The position numbers were made by a program, and so were the translations under genes. Source: Priestia megaterium (lineage in GTDB: Bacteria > Bacillota > Bacilli > Bacillales > Bacillaceae_H). From it: a DNA stretch of 64,000 nt. How positions within the stretch are numbered: the stretch's first letter is position 1; each line of letters begins with the position of its first letter. This document shows positions 42,427 through 52,059 of the stretch, piece by piece. The stretch spans positions 4,431,501 to 4,495,500 of the forward strand of contig NZ_CP023317.1 of the NCBI RefSeq assembly GCF_009497655.1, given 5' to 3'. The notes beneath the pieces are model-generated. The model was not told where the DNA came from. It did no database searches and saw only the letters and a list, made by a program, of their open reading frames with translations.

Positions 42427-42429
42427 TGA

Positions 42430-44217
42430 TTAACGAACCCCCTCTTGTTGTTTTTTTGGTTTTTCATCTTTTTTCTTTGTGTAGTCGCGCTTACGCGGTT
42501 TGATTAACGATACGTCTACCTCTTCATAATGGAAAGAAGGAGCCGTTTTCTTATCAACGAAAGATGCCATTGTTGTTTTTAAGAATTCTTCATCGTTACG
42601 ATCTGGGAAATCCGGCTTATAATGAGCACCGCGACTTTCGTTACGGTTGTAAGCTCCAAGCGTTACAACACGTGAAAGCTGGAGCATGTTTTGAAGCTGA
42701 CGAGTAAATGTTGCCGCTTGATTACTCCATTTAGCCGTGTCATTAATGTTAATACGATCATAGCGTTCAATTAATTCTTGAATCTTTTCATCTGTTTTTA
42801 ACAGTTTGTCATTGTATCGTACGACTGTCACGTTGTCAGTCATCCATTCCCCTAGCTCTTTATGAAGAACGTATGCATTTTCTGTACCTTGAAGATTCAT
42901 GATATTGTTCCATTTCTCTTCTTCTTCTTTCACATGACGATCATATACGCTTGAAGAAATAGCATCTGCGCTCTTTTCTAAACCATTGATGTATTCAACG
43001 GCTTTAGGACCAGCAACCATACCGCCATAAATAGCTGACAATAATGAGTTTGCTCCTAAACGGTTCGCTCCGTGCTGCGAATAATCACACTCACCAGCTG
43101 CGAACAAGCCAGGGATATTTGTCATTTGATCGTAATCCACCCATAAACCGCCCATTGAATAGTGTACGGCTGGGAAAATCTTCATTGGTACTTTGCGCGG
43201 ATCATCGCCCATGAATTTTTCATAGATTTCGATGATACCTCCAAGTTTAATGTCTAGCTCTTTTGGATCTTTATGTGAAAGGTCCAGATAAACCATGTTC
43301 TCTCCGTTAATTCCTAACTTCTGCGCTACGCAGACGTCAAAAATTTCACGAGTTGCAATATCACGAGGTACTAAGTTACCGTATGCCGGATATTTTTCTT
43401 CTAAGAAATACCAAGGTTTACCGTCTTTATATGTCCAAACGCGTCCGCCTTCTCCACGAGCAGATTCACTCATAAGACGAAGCTTATCATCTCCCGGGAT
43501 AGCAGTTGGATGAATTTGAATAAACTCTCCGTTTGAATAGTATGCACCTTGCTGATACACGATAGATGCCGCTGAACCTGTATTAATAACTGAGTTCGTC
43601 GATTTTCCAAAGACAATACCAGGTCCACCTGTAGCCATAATAACCGCATCAGCTGGGAACGTTTTAATTTCCATTGATTTTAAATTCTGTGCAGAAATTC
43701 CGCGACAGCTGCGCTCATCATCAAGAACAGCACCTAAGAATTCCCATCCTTCGTACTTTGTCACAAGTCCGGCAACTTCATAGCGACGAACCTGCTCATC
43801 TAATGCGTACAATAACTGTTGACCCGTTGTTGCTCCAGCAAAAGCCGTACGGTGATGCTGCGTTCCGCCAAATCGTCTGAAGTCTAACAAACCCTCAGGA
43901 GTACGGTTAAACATAACACCCATACGGTCAAGTAAGTGAATAATACCAGGAGCTGCTTCACACATTGCTTTTACAGGTGGCTGGTTGGCTAAAAAGTCTC
44001 CGCCATACACTGTGTCATCAAAGTGTTCCCATGGTGAATCTCCTTCACCTTTCGTATTTACGGCTCCGTTGATTCCACCTTGCGCGCAAACTGAGTGAGA
44101 TCTTTTTACCGGAACTAGTGAAAATAAATCTACTTGCTTGCCAGACTCAGCAATTTTTATTGTTGCCATCAAGCCAGCTAAACCGCCACCGACTACGATG
44201 ATTTTTCCGTTACTCAT
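42430..44217 (-). CDS. sdhA: Succinate dehydrogenase flavoprotein subunit
   Basis: FAD-bearing catalytic subunit of complex II; oxidises succinate to fumarate in the TCA cycle. The 595-residue protein has the dinucleotide site VVGGGLAGLMA at 5-15, the flavin-linking histidine in SHSVCAQGGINGAVN near 41-55, and the active-site HPTAIPGDDKL segment near 240. ATG at 44217. Confidence 0.97.
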   Translation of the reverse strand: MSNGKIIVVGGGLAGLMATIKIAESGKQVDLFSLVPVKRSHSVCAQGGINGAVNTKGEGDSPWEHFDDTVYGGDFLANQPPVKAMCEAAPGIIHLLDRMGVMFNRTPEGLLDFRRFGGTQHHRTAFAGATTGQQLLYALDEQVRRYEVAGLVTKYEGWEFLGAVLDDERSCRGISAQNLKSMEIKTFPADAVIMATGGPGIVFGKSTNSVINTGSAASIVYQQGAYYSNGEFIQIHPTAIPGDDKLRLMSESARGEGGRVWTYKDGKPWYFLEEKYPAYGNLVPRDIATREIFDVCVAQKLGINGENMVYLDLSHKDPKELDIKLGGIIEIYEKFMGDDPRKVPMKIFPAVHYSMGGLWVDYDQMTNIPGLFAAGECDYSQHGANRLGANSLLSAIYGGMVAGPKAVEYINGLEKSADAISSSVYDRHVKEEEEKWNNIMNLQGTENAYVLHKELGEWMTDNVTVVRYNDKLLKTDEKIQELIERYDRININDTAKWSNQAATFTRQLQNMLQLSRVVTLGAYNRNESRGAHYKPDFPDRNDEEFLKTTMASFVDKKTAPSFHYEEVDVSLIKPRKRDYTKKKDEKPKKQQEGVR

Positions 44218-44246
44218 CGGAACCCCACTCCTTCAAAACCTTAATT

Positions 44247-44855
44247 TTATGCAAATGCGAATAATGTACGAACACCTACGAATGTAAGTGCTAAGAAGAT
44301 TGCTAATGTCACATAAGTTGAAATTCTTTGAGAACGTGGTGTTACAGTTAACCCCCAGCTAACTCCAAATGACCATAGACCGTTTGCAAAGTGGAAGATC
44401 GTAGATACAACACCAACTATGTAGAATGCAAACATTGCTGGGTTGCTTAAAATTCGTTCCATCATTTGAAAATCTACTTCTTTTCCAAGCGCAGCTTGTA
44501 TTCTGGTTTCCCATACGTGCCATGTGATGAAGATAAGTGTGATTACACCTGAAACACGCTGAAGGATAAACATCCAGTTACGGAAAAATCCATAGTTGTT
44601 AACGTTTGTTTTAGCAGTGAATGCGATGTAAAGACCGTATATTGCGTGAAAAACGATTGGTAAGAAAATAATGAAAATTTCTAGAGCATAGCGGAAAGGT
44701 AAGCTCTCCATGAAGTGAGCTGCTTGATTAAATGATTCTTCTCCCTTTGTCGCGAAATGATTCACAACTAAATGCTGTGTTAAGAAAATCCCGATTGGTA
44801 TTACTCCAAGTAGTGAATGGATTCTCCGATATTGAAACTCTCTGTTTGCCGCCAT
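44247..44855 (-). CDS. sdhC: Succinate dehydrogenase cytochrome b558 subunit
   Basis: Membrane anchor of 202 residues with five hydrophobic helices and histidines at about 28, 70, 113 and 155 that match the ligands of the two haems in B. subtilis SdhC. It replaces the SdhC/SdhD pair of other bacteria. AAGGGGGG precedes the ATG. First gene of the operon, behind a leader of about 250 bases. Confidence 0.96.
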   Translation of the reverse strand: MAANREFQYRRIHSLLGVIPIGIFLTQHLVVNHFATKGEESFNQAAHFMESLPFRYALEIFIIFLPIVFHAIYGLYIAFTAKTNVNNYGFFRNWMFILQRVSGVITLIFITWHVWETRIQAALGKEVDFQMMERILSNPAMFAFYIVGVVSTIFHFANGLWSFGVSWGLTVTPRSQRISTYVTLAIFLALTFVGVRTLFAFA

Positions 44856-45067
44856 CTGCGTAGACCCCCCTTAGTTAAATGAACATAGTTTGTGAAGAAC
44901 TTTCTTACTCCCACTAGACAAATAGATTAATCGTGAATACAGGAAATGAAAACCTTTGCATTTCCTAATAAAGTATGTGACAGGTTAATTTTACTCCCAT
45001 CGATTAAGAGCGTCAAGGCAAGATGTTTAAATCTTCTATAAAATATAAATTTATAAAATTTTATATT

Positions 45068-45081
45068 TGTTAACGCTTACT
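45068..45081. promoter_or_regulatory. cre-like site downstream of the sdhC promoter
   Basis: AGTAAGCGTTAACA (minus strand) matches the CcpA motif TGWAANCGNTNWCA at 13 of 14 positions. Its centre is about +29 from the predicted sdhC start, where a bound CcpA would act as a roadblock. Confidence 0.55.
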
Positions 45082-45109
45082 ACATTGATGTTAAAGATTT
45101 TTTCTTTCT

Positions 45110-45115
45110 ATTATA
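45110..45115 (-). promoter_or_regulatory. -10 element of the sdhC promoter
   Basis: TATAAT on the minus strand; the -35 at 17-base spacing is TACTTA, weak and overlapped by a cre-like site. Confidence 0.55.
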
Positions 45116-45134
45116 ATATCGCTTGCCACAGTTA

Positions 45135-45148
45135 AGTAAGCGTTTACT
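45135..45148. promoter_or_regulatory. cre-like site over the sdhC -35 region
   Basis: AGTAAACGCTTACT (minus strand) matches the CcpA motif at 12 of 14 positions and is nearly symmetric. It is 67 bases from the second cre-like site. Confidence 0.5.
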
Positions 45149-45344
45149 TTATACTTTTATTGTAAACAAGTTCACAAAACATTTACACAGGTAAAAGTAC
45201 CCTTTTAAAAGTAATTTTATGGATTTTTTATCTTTACATCTAACTCTTTTTACCATAATAAAGATCCTCTTACATTTTATTAAAAAAATGCGTGAGAGGT
45301 TTTTTAGATTTGTATATAATAGTAGTAAAGAAAGAGGGGAAAGC

Positions 45345-45872
45345 ATGAGCAATTTACAAACAGAATCACAGCAAGAACTTGAAGAGACGATGGAAACATT
45401 AGAACCTAATGCCGCAGCTGAAACAGAGAGAGCTCTTGATCACGTTCCATATTTTGGATACAGTCTTTTGCGTGACGTGTTGATTCCAGAGCTTCTTGGA
45501 GACGAAACGAATACCATCTCATACTGGGCAGGAAAACACCTTGCGCGTAAATATCCATTAAATACAATGGATGAAATCGTCGCTTTTTTTAAAGCAGCTT
45601 CCTGGGGAACACTGACGCTTGCCAAAAAAGATAAATATTCACTAGAGCTTGAGTTATCAGGTGATGTGGTCAGCAAAAGATTTCAGCAGGAAACTTGTTC
45701 ATTTCATCTTGAGTCAGGATTTGTGGCTGAACAGATTCAGCGTCAAAACAACTGCCTAACAGAAGCCTACTTAACACCTAAAGAAAAGAACGGAAAAGTG
45801 CTGATTTCCGTGCAGTGGGACCGAAAAGATATCTTACCTACCGAAACCCGTGCGGAGCGTTATAAAAAGTAA
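45345..45872 (+). CDS. yslB: YslB-family protein (DUF2507)
   Basis: A soluble protein of 175 residues, DUF2507 / V4R-like fold: residues about 30-160 include VPYFGYSLLRDVLIPELLGDE and SFHLESGFVAEQIQRQNN. The function is not known. I chose the ATG at 45345 (MSNLQTES), which has GAGGGGA upstream; the frame continues 42 codons upstream through hydrophobic, leader-like sequence. A TATAAT lies 25 bases before the ATG. It is transcribed divergently from sdhC and converges on lysC. Confidence 0.85.
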   Translation: MSNLQTESQQELEETMETLEPNAAAETERALDHVPYFGYSLLRDVLIPELLGDETNTISYWAGKHLARKYPLNTMDEIVAFFKAASWGTLTLAKKDKYSLELELSGDVVSKRFQQETCSFHLESGFVAEQIQRQNNCLTEAYLTPKEKNGKVLISVQWDRKDILPTETRAERYKK

Positions 45873-45888
45873 GAAATACGTATATATA

Positions 45889-45916
45889 AAAGACGTGGAG
45901 ATACCACGTCTTTTTT
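45889..45916. terminator. Bidirectional terminator between yslB and lysC
   Basis: AAAAGACGTGG and CCACGTCTTTT with T-runs on both strands. Confidence 0.85.
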
Positions 45917-45923
45917 CTCTTCT

Positions 45924-46421
45924 TTATACTTGCACTGCCTGCTGCTCTTCTAATTCAAATGCTACGTGAAGCGTCTCAACAGCTTTTACCATATCAGCAT
46001 GCGGTACAACTGTAGATACTTTAATTTCAGACGTGCTGACCATCTTCACTTCAATTTTCTCTCCTGCCAGCACTTCAAACATTTCGGCTGCAACACCTGG
46101 ATTAGAAATCATGCCAGATCCCACAATCGATACTTTAGCCAGACCGCTTTCATGTTCAATACGCGTATACCCCAAAGTAGATTTATACTCTTTTAAGACG
46201 GCAAGAGCAGCTTCTACGTCTACAGTTTTAATAGAAAATGAGATAGAGAGGCGATTATTAGCCGTTACGTTTTGAATAATAATATCCACGTTTAACTGTT
46301 CTTTTGCTAATGCTGTAAAAATAGTAGAAAGAGTTTGTAACTCGTTGTTTAACCCTTCAATTGTCACCCGTGAAATATTATCTTCAAACGCAATTCCTCT
46401 TACGACTAAGTTTTGTTCCAT
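45924..46421 (-). CDS. Aspartokinase II beta subunit, in-frame internal start of lysC
   Basis: B. subtilis aspartokinase II is an alpha2-beta2 enzyme, the beta chain being the C-terminal part translated from a start inside lysC. Here an ATG at 46421 ([10 protein letters not shown]) has a strong GAGGAGG box at 46430-46436, eight bases before it. It would give a 165-residue protein consisting of the two ACT regulatory domains. The position corresponds to the known B. subtilis start. Confidence 0.7.
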   Translation of the reverse strand: MEQNLVVRGIAFEDNISRVTIEGLNNELQTLSTIFTALAKEQLNVDIIIQNVTANNRLSISFSIKTVDVEAALAVLKEYKSTLGYTRIEHESGLAKVSIVGSGMISNPGVAAEMFEVLAGEKIEVKMVSTSEIKVSTVVPHADMVKAVETLHVAFELEEQQAVQV

Positions 46422-47156
46422 TGAAACTTCCTCCTCAACAATCGTTCCATTCTCGTTTTCTAAGCTTGAACGCACTTCTAGCGGTACCTGATAATTTTTT
46501 GCAAACTCAACAGCGCGCGGATGCAGCACCCCTGCTCCTAAATTGGCTAATTCTAACATTTCGTCATATGAAATAGAATGAAGTTTACGAGCATCTTCTA
46601 CGTAGCGCGGATCCGTCGTAAACACTCCTGTTACGTCTGTATAAATATCACATTTTGCAGCTTTTAGTGCCGCGGCAAGAGCTACTGCCGTCGTGTCAGA
46701 GCCGCCTCGACCTAATGTTGTAATGCTTCCATCTTCTGAACAGCCTTGGAATCCAGCTACTACTACGATTCGACCTCTATCTAATTGGCTTTGAATACGA
46801 GTCGTGTCAATGTGCTGGATTCGTGCATTGCTGTGAACTGCTTCTGTCTGGATACCAGCTTGCCAACCTGTTAGCGAAGTGGCTTCATGACCTTTGAATT
46901 GAAGAGCCATTGTTAACAGGGAAATCGTTACTTGTTCTCCAGTTGTAAGAAGCATATCCATTTCGCGTTTACTTGGACTGTCCGTAATATCACTTGCTAA
47001 TTTCACCAGTGCATCTGTGGTTTTGCCCATTGCCGATACAACAACTACTACTTGGTTACCGCGCTCTGCTTCTTGAATAACACGGTTTGCTACATGTTGA
47101 ATACGTTCAACAGAACCAACAGATGTTCCACCAAATTTTTGAACGATTAATGCCAT
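45924..47156 (-). CDS. lysC: Lysine-sensitive aspartokinase (aspartokinase II), alpha subunit
   Basis: Phosphorylates aspartate, the first step to lysine, diaminopimelate, threonine and methionine. About 410 residues: kinase domain with [11 protein letters not shown] at the N-terminus and [20 protein letters not shown] near 146-166, then two ACT domains (about 260-405). I prefer the ATG at 47156 ([10 protein letters not shown]) by family alignment; an ATG at 47168 is closer to the AAAGGA box, so the start is not certain. A lysine riboswitch controls it. The beta subunit is probably made from an internal start at 46421. Confidence 0.95.
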   Translation of the reverse strand: MALIVQKFGGTSVGSVERIQHVANRVIQEAERGNQVVVVVSAMGKTTDALVKLASDITDSPSKREMDMLLTTGEQVTISLLTMALQFKGHEATSLTGWQAGIQTEAVHSNARIQHIDTTRIQSQLDRGRIVVVAGFQGCSEDGSITTLGRGGSDTTAVALAAALKAAKCDIYTDVTGVFTTDPRYVEDARKLHSISYDEMLELANLGAGVLHPRAVEFAKNYQVPLEVRSSLENENGTIVEEEVSMEQNLVVRGIAFEDNISRVTIEGLNNELQTLSTIFTALAKEQLNVDIIIQNVTANNRLSISFSIKTVDVEAALAVLKEYKSTLGYTRIEHESGLAKVSIVGSGMISNPGVAAEMFEVLAGEKIEVKMVSTSEIKVSTVVPHADMVKAVETLHVAFELEEQQAVQV

Positions 47157-47230
47157 AATTTTGTTCATTCCTTTTCAATAAATTTGCATATGCAGGATGA
47201 TGAGAAGCTAAATTTTTTTACTCAGACAAT

Positions 47231-47261
47231 AAAAAAAGCAATGAGATGAGCTCTCATTGCT
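47231..47261 (-). terminator. L-box-controlled terminator
   Basis: AGCAATGAG and CTCATTGCT stem followed by seven T on the minus strand, between the lysine aptamer and lysC. Confidence 0.9.
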
Positions 47262-47302
47262 TAACGAACGAAAATTATAAAACATAACCGTCCACTGCCG
47301 TG

Positions 47303-47470
47303 AGATAGCTCTCCAAGAATCTACATCTTGACAATCCTACGTTTATTCAACGCAGAACCAGCAATCATTACTATGAGGTAATGTTCACTTCGGCAAATTT
47401 CCCTTTCCGCATCGTTCATAAGGGCTCATACCCTTCCTGATGCGTACTGATTAAATTTGCACCTCTATCT
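47303..47470 (-). ncRNA. Lysine riboswitch (L box)
   Basis: The minus strand contains AGATAGAGGTGC at the 5' side of P1, AGTA soon after, GGAAAGGG then GCCGAAGTG in the core, and GGTTCTGC near P5, ending with CTATCT that closes P1. Together with the following terminator this is a classic L box, repressing lysC when lysine is abundant. Confidence 0.92.
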
Positions 47471-47540
47471 TCACTTCATTTGATGAAGTGTCGTATGAAA
47501 TTAGTTAATAGCTTATCAAATATTTTCTATTATTTCAAGA

Positions 47541-49307
47541 CTATTTTTGCAATGTTTCATAAATTTTTTCAGCAATGTTCTGAGGAACACCTGAATTTCG
47601 AATATCTTCAATCGTTGCTTCTTTCAATTTTTTCACCGAACCAAAATGCTTTAACAAAGCTTTTTTACGCTTTTCTCCCACTCCCGGAATGTCGTCCAGA
47701 ACTGACTGAAAAGCGGACTTAGAGCGCACTTGACGGTGGAAGGTAATCGCAAAGCGGTGAACTTCATCCTGAATTCGCTGAAGCAAATAAAATTCTTGAC
47801 TATTGCGTTCAAGCGGTATGATTTGAGGAGGCTCACCAATCATCAGATTGGAGGTTCTGTGCTTATCATCTTTGACAAGACCTGCTGTAGGCACTAAAAG
47901 TCCCAATTCATTTTCGAGAACGTCCTGTACTGCAGCTAAATGCCCTTTGCCTCCATCTACAACAATTAAATCCGGAAGCGGAAGACCTTCTTTTAATGCT
48001 CTGGAATACCGTCTGCGAACGACTTCCCTCATGGAACTGTAATCATCTGGTCCCTTTACCGTCTTAATTTTATATTTGCGATATTCTTTCTTTTCCGGTT
48101 TCCCATCAACAAAAACAATCATCGCAGAAACTGGGTCTGTTCCTTGAATATTTGAGTTATCAAATGCTTCAATCCGATAAGGAGCGGCAATTCCAAGCTC
48201 TTCTCCTAACCGTTCAACTGCGCCAACTGTACGCTCTTCATCTCGTTCAATTAAATAGAATTTTTCACCGAGCGCAATTTTTGCATTTTTACACGCAAGT
48301 TCTACTAATTCTTTCTTTTTGCCTCGCTTTGGATGCTGAACCTCTACTTCTACTAACTTCTCAGCTAACTCTGCATCAATCGTTGCTGGAACCATCACTT
48401 CTTTTGGCTTAATATTTTTGGCATAAAACTGACCGATAAAAGTTAAGAAATCTTCTTCTGGCTCTTTATAAAAAGGAAACATAGAAACTTCTCGCTCAAT
48501 TAATTTCCCTTGGCGAATAAAGAAAACTTGAACACACATCCAGCCTTTATCGTAAGAATAGCCAAACACATCTCGATTAACAAAATCATTAAACGTTACT
48601 TTTTGCTTTTCCATTGTCGCTTCGATATGAGCAATTTGATCTCGGTATTCTTTAGCCCGTTCAAAGTCAAGTTCTTCTGAAGCTTTTAACATTTTTTCAG
48701 TTAACTCTGTTTTGACATGCTCATATCCACCATTTAAAAACCGCGTGATATTTTCAATAATTTGTTTGTTTTGCTCTTCTTTTACCTCTTTTACGCAAGG
48801 AGCTAGACATTGCCCGATATGGTAATACAAACAAGGCCTATCTGGCATAGTGGAGCACTTTCTTAACGGATAAATGCGATCAAGAAGCCGCTTTGTTTCA
48901 TTTGCTGCTTGAACATTAGGATAAGGACCGAAGTATTTCCCTTTATCTTTTTTTATTTTTCTTGTAATAACAAGTCGGGGCTGTTTTTCAGCTGTAATCT
49001 TAATAAACGGATAGCCCTTATCATCTTTAAGCATAATATTGTATTTTGGGTCATGCTTTTTAATTAAATTCATTTCTAAAATAAGCGCTTCTAAATTAGA
49101 AGATGTGACGATATATTCAAAGTCGACAATGTCGTTTACAAGTCGAAGCGTCTTTCCGTCATGAGATCCGGTAAAGTAGGAACGTACTCGATTTTTTAAT
49201 ACTTTTGCTTTTCCTACGTAAATGACCGTTCCATATTTATCTTTCATCAAGTAACAGCCGGGCTGATCCGGTAAAATAGCCAGCTTTTCTTTTAAATAAT
49301 CGTTCAT
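47541..49307 (-). CDS. uvrC: Excinuclease ABC subunit C
   Basis: Makes both incisions in nucleotide-excision repair. The 588-residue protein has the GIY-YIG domain ([19 protein letters not shown] near 17-35), a Cys cluster near 145-171 ([22 protein letters not shown]), the UVR motif near 200-235, the RNaseH-like nuclease domain with [20 protein letters not shown] and VDGGKGHL, and a C-terminal helix-hairpin-helix. Start ATG has GGAAGGAG upstream. Confidence 0.97.
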   Translation of the reverse strand: MNDYLKEKLAILPDQPGCYLMKDKYGTVIYVGKAKVLKNRVRSYFTGSHDGKTLRLVNDIVDFEYIVTSSNLEALILEMNLIKKHDPKYNIMLKDDKGYPFIKITAEKQPRLVITRKIKKDKGKYFGPYPNVQAANETKRLLDRIYPLRKCSTMPDRPCLYYHIGQCLAPCVKEVKEEQNKQIIENITRFLNGGYEHVKTELTEKMLKASEELDFERAKEYRDQIAHIEATMEKQKVTFNDFVNRDVFGYSYDKGWMCVQVFFIRQGKLIEREVSMFPFYKEPEEDFLTFIGQFYAKNIKPKEVMVPATIDAELAEKLVEVEVQHPKRGKKKELVELACKNAKIALGEKFYLIERDEERTVGAVERLGEELGIAAPYRIEAFDNSNIQGTDPVSAMIVFVDGKPEKKEYRKYKIKTVKGPDDYSSMREVVRRRYSRALKEGLPLPDLIVVDGGKGHLAAVQDVLENELGLLVPTAGLVKDDKHRTSNLMIGEPPQIIPLERNSQEFYLLQRIQDEVHRFAITFHRQVRSKSAFQSVLDDIPGVGEKRKKALLKHFGSVKKLKEATIEDIRNSGVPQNIAEKIYETLQK

Positions 49308-49431
49308 ACTTTTCTCCTTCCTCTTCTCTTACTCTGTCCATCTATACAATCGCTTATGAAGCGTAACCTACATTCTTTCCTGTCTTAATACATGTACATA
49401 AGCTGGATTTATGGCGGTGTTCCTTACATCT

Positions 49432-49458
49432 AGTATAAAACAAACGAACGCATATTCG
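49432..49458 (-). promoter_or_regulatory. uvrC promoter region with LexA-like box
   Basis: TATACT (49432-49437) on the minus strand with CGAATATGCGTTCG (49445-49458) just upstream, overlapping the spacer and -35. The 14-mer matches the Bacillus LexA (DinR) motif CGAACRNRYGTTYC at 12 positions. Confidence 0.5.
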
Positions 49459-49500
49459 CTAAATAAAAGTATTCCCAAAAGAGAAAAAGTGGAGAAAAAG

Positions 49501-49527
49501 AAAAAAACCTAGCCTGAGCTAGGTTTT
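49501..49527 (-). terminator. trxA terminator
   Basis: CCTAGC and GCTAGG stem with AAAA/TTTT extensions and seven T on the minus strand. Confidence 0.85.
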
Positions 49528-49530
49528 GAC

Positions 49531-49845
49531 TTACGCGTGTTTATTAATTAATTCTGTTAATGCTTCTTTTGGTTGGAAACCAACTACTTGATCAACTTTC
49601 TCTCCATCTTTGAATAATACTAAAGTTGGGATACTCATAACACCAAATTTTCCAGCTGTTTCTTGATTTTCATCAACGTCTACTTTTACGATTTTAACTT
49701 TATCGTTAAGTTCGCCATCAATTTCTTCAAGAACTGGAGCAATCATTTTACAAGGGCCACACCATGGTGCCCAAAAGTCAACAAGCACTAGGCCTGATTT
49801 AATTTCATCTGTAAAGTTTTTATCTGTAGCATGTGCAATAGCCAT
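49531..49845 (-). CDS. trxA: Thioredoxin
   Basis: A 104-residue thioredoxin that reduces cytoplasmic disulfides. Active site WCGPC at 28-32, cis-proline in [11 protein letters not shown] near 72, closing helix [18 protein letters not shown] precedes the ATG. Confidence 0.97.
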   Translation of the reverse strand: MAIAHATDKNFTDEIKSGLVLVDFWAPWCGPCKMIAPVLEEIDGELNDKVKIVKVDVDENQETAGKFGVMSIPTLVLFKDGEKVDQVVGFQPKEALTELINKHA

Positions 49846-49888
49846 TTTAATTCCTCCTAAATATATGCAATATCCAAATTCTACTCAC

Positions 49889-49918
49889 AGTATATCACCT
49901 TCAAATAAGGTTTGCTAA
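49889..49918 (-). promoter_or_regulatory. Promoter of trxA
   Basis: TTAGCA (49913-49918), 18-base spacer, TATACT (49889-49894), preceded by TGA (extended -10). Confidence 0.55.
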
Positions 49919-50039
49919 CTTTTTGCTTACATTTATACTGTTTATTCTCCGCTCTAGTTTGTACAATTTGCCTAAAAATATGCGTAGAAAATTTCGTTTC
50001 CCATGAGGCTGAGACCTGACTAAATGAATCCAAAGACGA

Positions 50040-50165
50040 ACAAATAGTATACATGGGTTGAACCGCTTGCGACACCGCAGTTGATTTCCATGCAAGACTT
50101 CGCTTTTCTAGCAGGAGTCTTCGCCTTGCCCTCCAATCACCTGCTAGAAAGACCTACCCTGCGTT
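50040..50165. repeat. Bacillaceae-type intergenic repeat element
   Basis: A gene-free stretch with a perfect 11-bp inverted repeat, TTTCTAGCAGG (50105-50115) and CCTGCTAGAAA (50140-50150), and the phrases GCGAAGACTCCTGC and GGAAATCAACTGCGG on the minus strand. I recognise such phrases as typical of intergenic elements scattered in Bacillaceae genomes, but could not search. Only one copy is in this window. Two 64-codon frames over it lack ribosome sites. Confidence 0.5.
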
Positions 50166-50173
50166 TACCCTAA

Positions 50174-50219
50174 CAAAAAAACGAACCACTAATCAAAAAT
50201 CTTGATCAACGGTTCGTTC
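50174..50219 (-). terminator. Terminator of the fadR-fadB-etfBA transcript
   Basis: AACGAACC and GGTTCGTT stem with an inner TTGATCAAG/TTGATTAG pairing and T-run on the minus strand, after etfA. Confidence 0.85.
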
Positions 50220-50253
50220 TTCACTTCGTCTCAAATACTTTTGTCCGAGAATC

Positions 50254-51234
50254 TTACGCAGACTGTACTTTCAGCTTTTTAAATTCTTCCGTTAGCAGAG
50301 GCACTACTTCAAATAAATCTCCAACGATTCCGTAGTCAGCTACTTTAAAAATATTCGCTTCAGGATCTTTATTGATTGCAACAATAATTTTTGAATTTGA
50401 CATACCTGCCAAATGCTGAATAGCACCTGAAATTCCGCAGGCAATGTATAAATCTGGTGTGACTACTTTGCCCGTCTGACCGATTTGAAGAGAATAGTCG
50501 CAGTAATCTGCATCGCACGCTCCGCGAGACGCTCCAACAGCTCCATTTAACACGTCCGCTAGTTCTTGGAGAGGTCCAAAACCTTCCGTGCTTTTTACAC
50601 CTCGACCACCTGCAATCACGACTTTTGCTTCGGACAAATCAACCCCTTGCGTTGCTTTGCGTACGACTTCTTTTACAACAGTACGCAGGTTTTTGATTTC
50701 AACATTTAAATCCTCTACATCACCTGTACGCCCCTCATCTTTTGCAAGCGGTGAAATATTATTTGGACGAATCGTGACAAACGTAAAAGCATCGGTCATG
50801 ATTTTCTTCTCAAATGCTTTACCAGAATAAATTGGGCGAGTGAAGACTACTTGATCCCCTCCCACTTCTACATCCGTCACATCCGAGATAAGTCCTTTGT
50901 CTAAGCGAGCTGCCAGTTTTGGCGCTAGATCTTTGCCAAGAGCCGTATGCCCAAATACGATAGCTTCAGGCTGTTCACTTTCAATGATGGCTAATAATGC
51001 CTGAGCGTAACCATCCGATGTGTAAGCAGCTAAATCTTCGTGCTCCGTCACAACAACTTTATCTGCTCCGTATGCAATAAGTTCTTCACTTAAAGATTTT
51101 ACGTCCTTTCCTACTAACGCTGCAATAATTTCTCCCCCGTCAGCTACAGTAGACGCTGCGGAAATCGCTTCAAACGATACGTTTCGTAATCCCCCATCAC
51201 GTGCTTCTCCAAGAACTAACACTTTGCGTCCCAT
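50254..51234 (-). CDS. etfA: Electron transfer flavoprotein alpha subunit
   Basis: FAD-binding subunit of ETF, taking electrons from acyl-CoA dehydrogenases. The 326-residue protein has the N-terminal ETF domain and the C-terminal FAD domain (GGRGVKSTEGFGPLQELADVLNGAVGASR near 210-240 and CGISGAIQHLAGMSNSK near 267). Follows etfB by 33 bases. Confidence 0.97.
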   Translation of the reverse strand: MGRKVLVLGEARDGGLRNVSFEAISAASTVADGGEIIAALVGKDVKSLSEELIAYGADKVVVTEHEDLAAYTSDGYAQALLAIIESEQPEAIVFGHTALGKDLAPKLAARLDKGLISDVTDVEVGGDQVVFTRPIYSGKAFEKKIMTDAFTFVTIRPNNISPLAKDEGRTGDVEDLNVEIKNLRTVVKEVVRKATQGVDLSEAKVVIAGGRGVKSTEGFGPLQELADVLNGAVGASRGACDADYCDYSLQIGQTGKVVTPDLYIACGISGAIQHLAGMSNSKIIVAINKDPEANIFKVADYGIVGDLFEVVPLLTEEFKKLKVQSA

Positions 51235-51267
51235 TACAATACCCCCATTGTTTTGACTTTTGACTTA

Positions 51268-52041
51268 TTAAATGACTTTTGCTTCCTTATGCAGTAAATT
51301 GACCAGCTCTGTTACTTGATCTTTTATATCTCCTTGTAATACGCGCCCCGCGTCTTTTTTCGGAGGTAAATAAATTTCAATTGTCTTTGTTTTTGCTTCT
51401 ACATCATCTTCATCTAAATCTAAATCGTCTAATTCCACTTCAACCAACGGTTTCTTCTTCGCTTTCATAATCCCTGGAAGAGATGGATAGCGAGGCTCAT
51501 TAAGTCCCTGCTGAGCTGTTACTAAAAGAGGAAGCGACGTTTCAATAACTTCCGAATCTCCTTCCACATCGCGTACAACCGTCACTTTTTCACCTTCAAT
51601 ATCCAGCTTTGTAATCGTTGTAATATAAGGGATTTCTAACTGTTCTGCTACGCGCGGTCCCACCTGGCCTGAACCTCCGTCAATCGCTACGTTTCCTGCT
51701 AAGATTAAATCAGGAGATTGCTCTTTTAAGTACTGTGCCAGCAGCCTAGAAGTCGTGTACTGATCGCCATCTTCTATGTCATCTTCCGTATTGATTAAAA
51801 CCGCTTTATCTGCTCCCATAGCCAAAGCTGTTCGGAGTTCTTTTTCTGATTCTTCCCCTCCTACACTCACGACCGTAATCTCTCCGCCATGCTTTTCCTT
51901 TAGCTGAATAGCCTCTTCAACTGCATACTCATCGTAAGGATTAATAATAAATTCAGCTCCATCTTCAACAATTTGACCATTTTTTAGTGAAAGTTTCTCC
52001 TCTGTATCGAACGTTCTTTTTACTAACACATAAATATTCAT
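51268..52041 (-). CDS. etfB: Electron transfer flavoprotein beta subunit
   Basis: Partner of EtfA, 257 residues, with the AMP-binding ETF fold: YVLVKRTFDTEEKLSL at the N-terminus and DGGSGQVGPRVAEQLEIPYIT near 123-143. Between fadB and etfA. Confidence 0.96.
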   Translation of the reverse strand: MNIYVLVKRTFDTEEKLSLKNGQIVEDGAEFIINPYDEYAVEEAIQLKEKHGGEITVVSVGGEESEKELRTALAMGADKAVLINTEDDIEDGDQYTTSRLLAQYLKEQSPDLILAGNVAIDGGSGQVGPRVAEQLEIPYITTITKLDIEGEKVTVVRDVEGDSEVIETSLPLLVTAQQGLNEPRYPSLPGIMKAKKKPLVEVELDDLDLDEDDVEAKTKTIEIYLPPKKDAGRVLQGDIKDQVTELVNLLHKEAKVI

Positions 52042-52059
52042 TCAATTCCCCTCCTAAGC

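Noticed and set aside
49881-50095. Two overlapping 64-codon ORFs upstream of trxA
   Set aside because: They cover the trxA promoter and the intergenic repeat, in two frames, and have no ribosome site.
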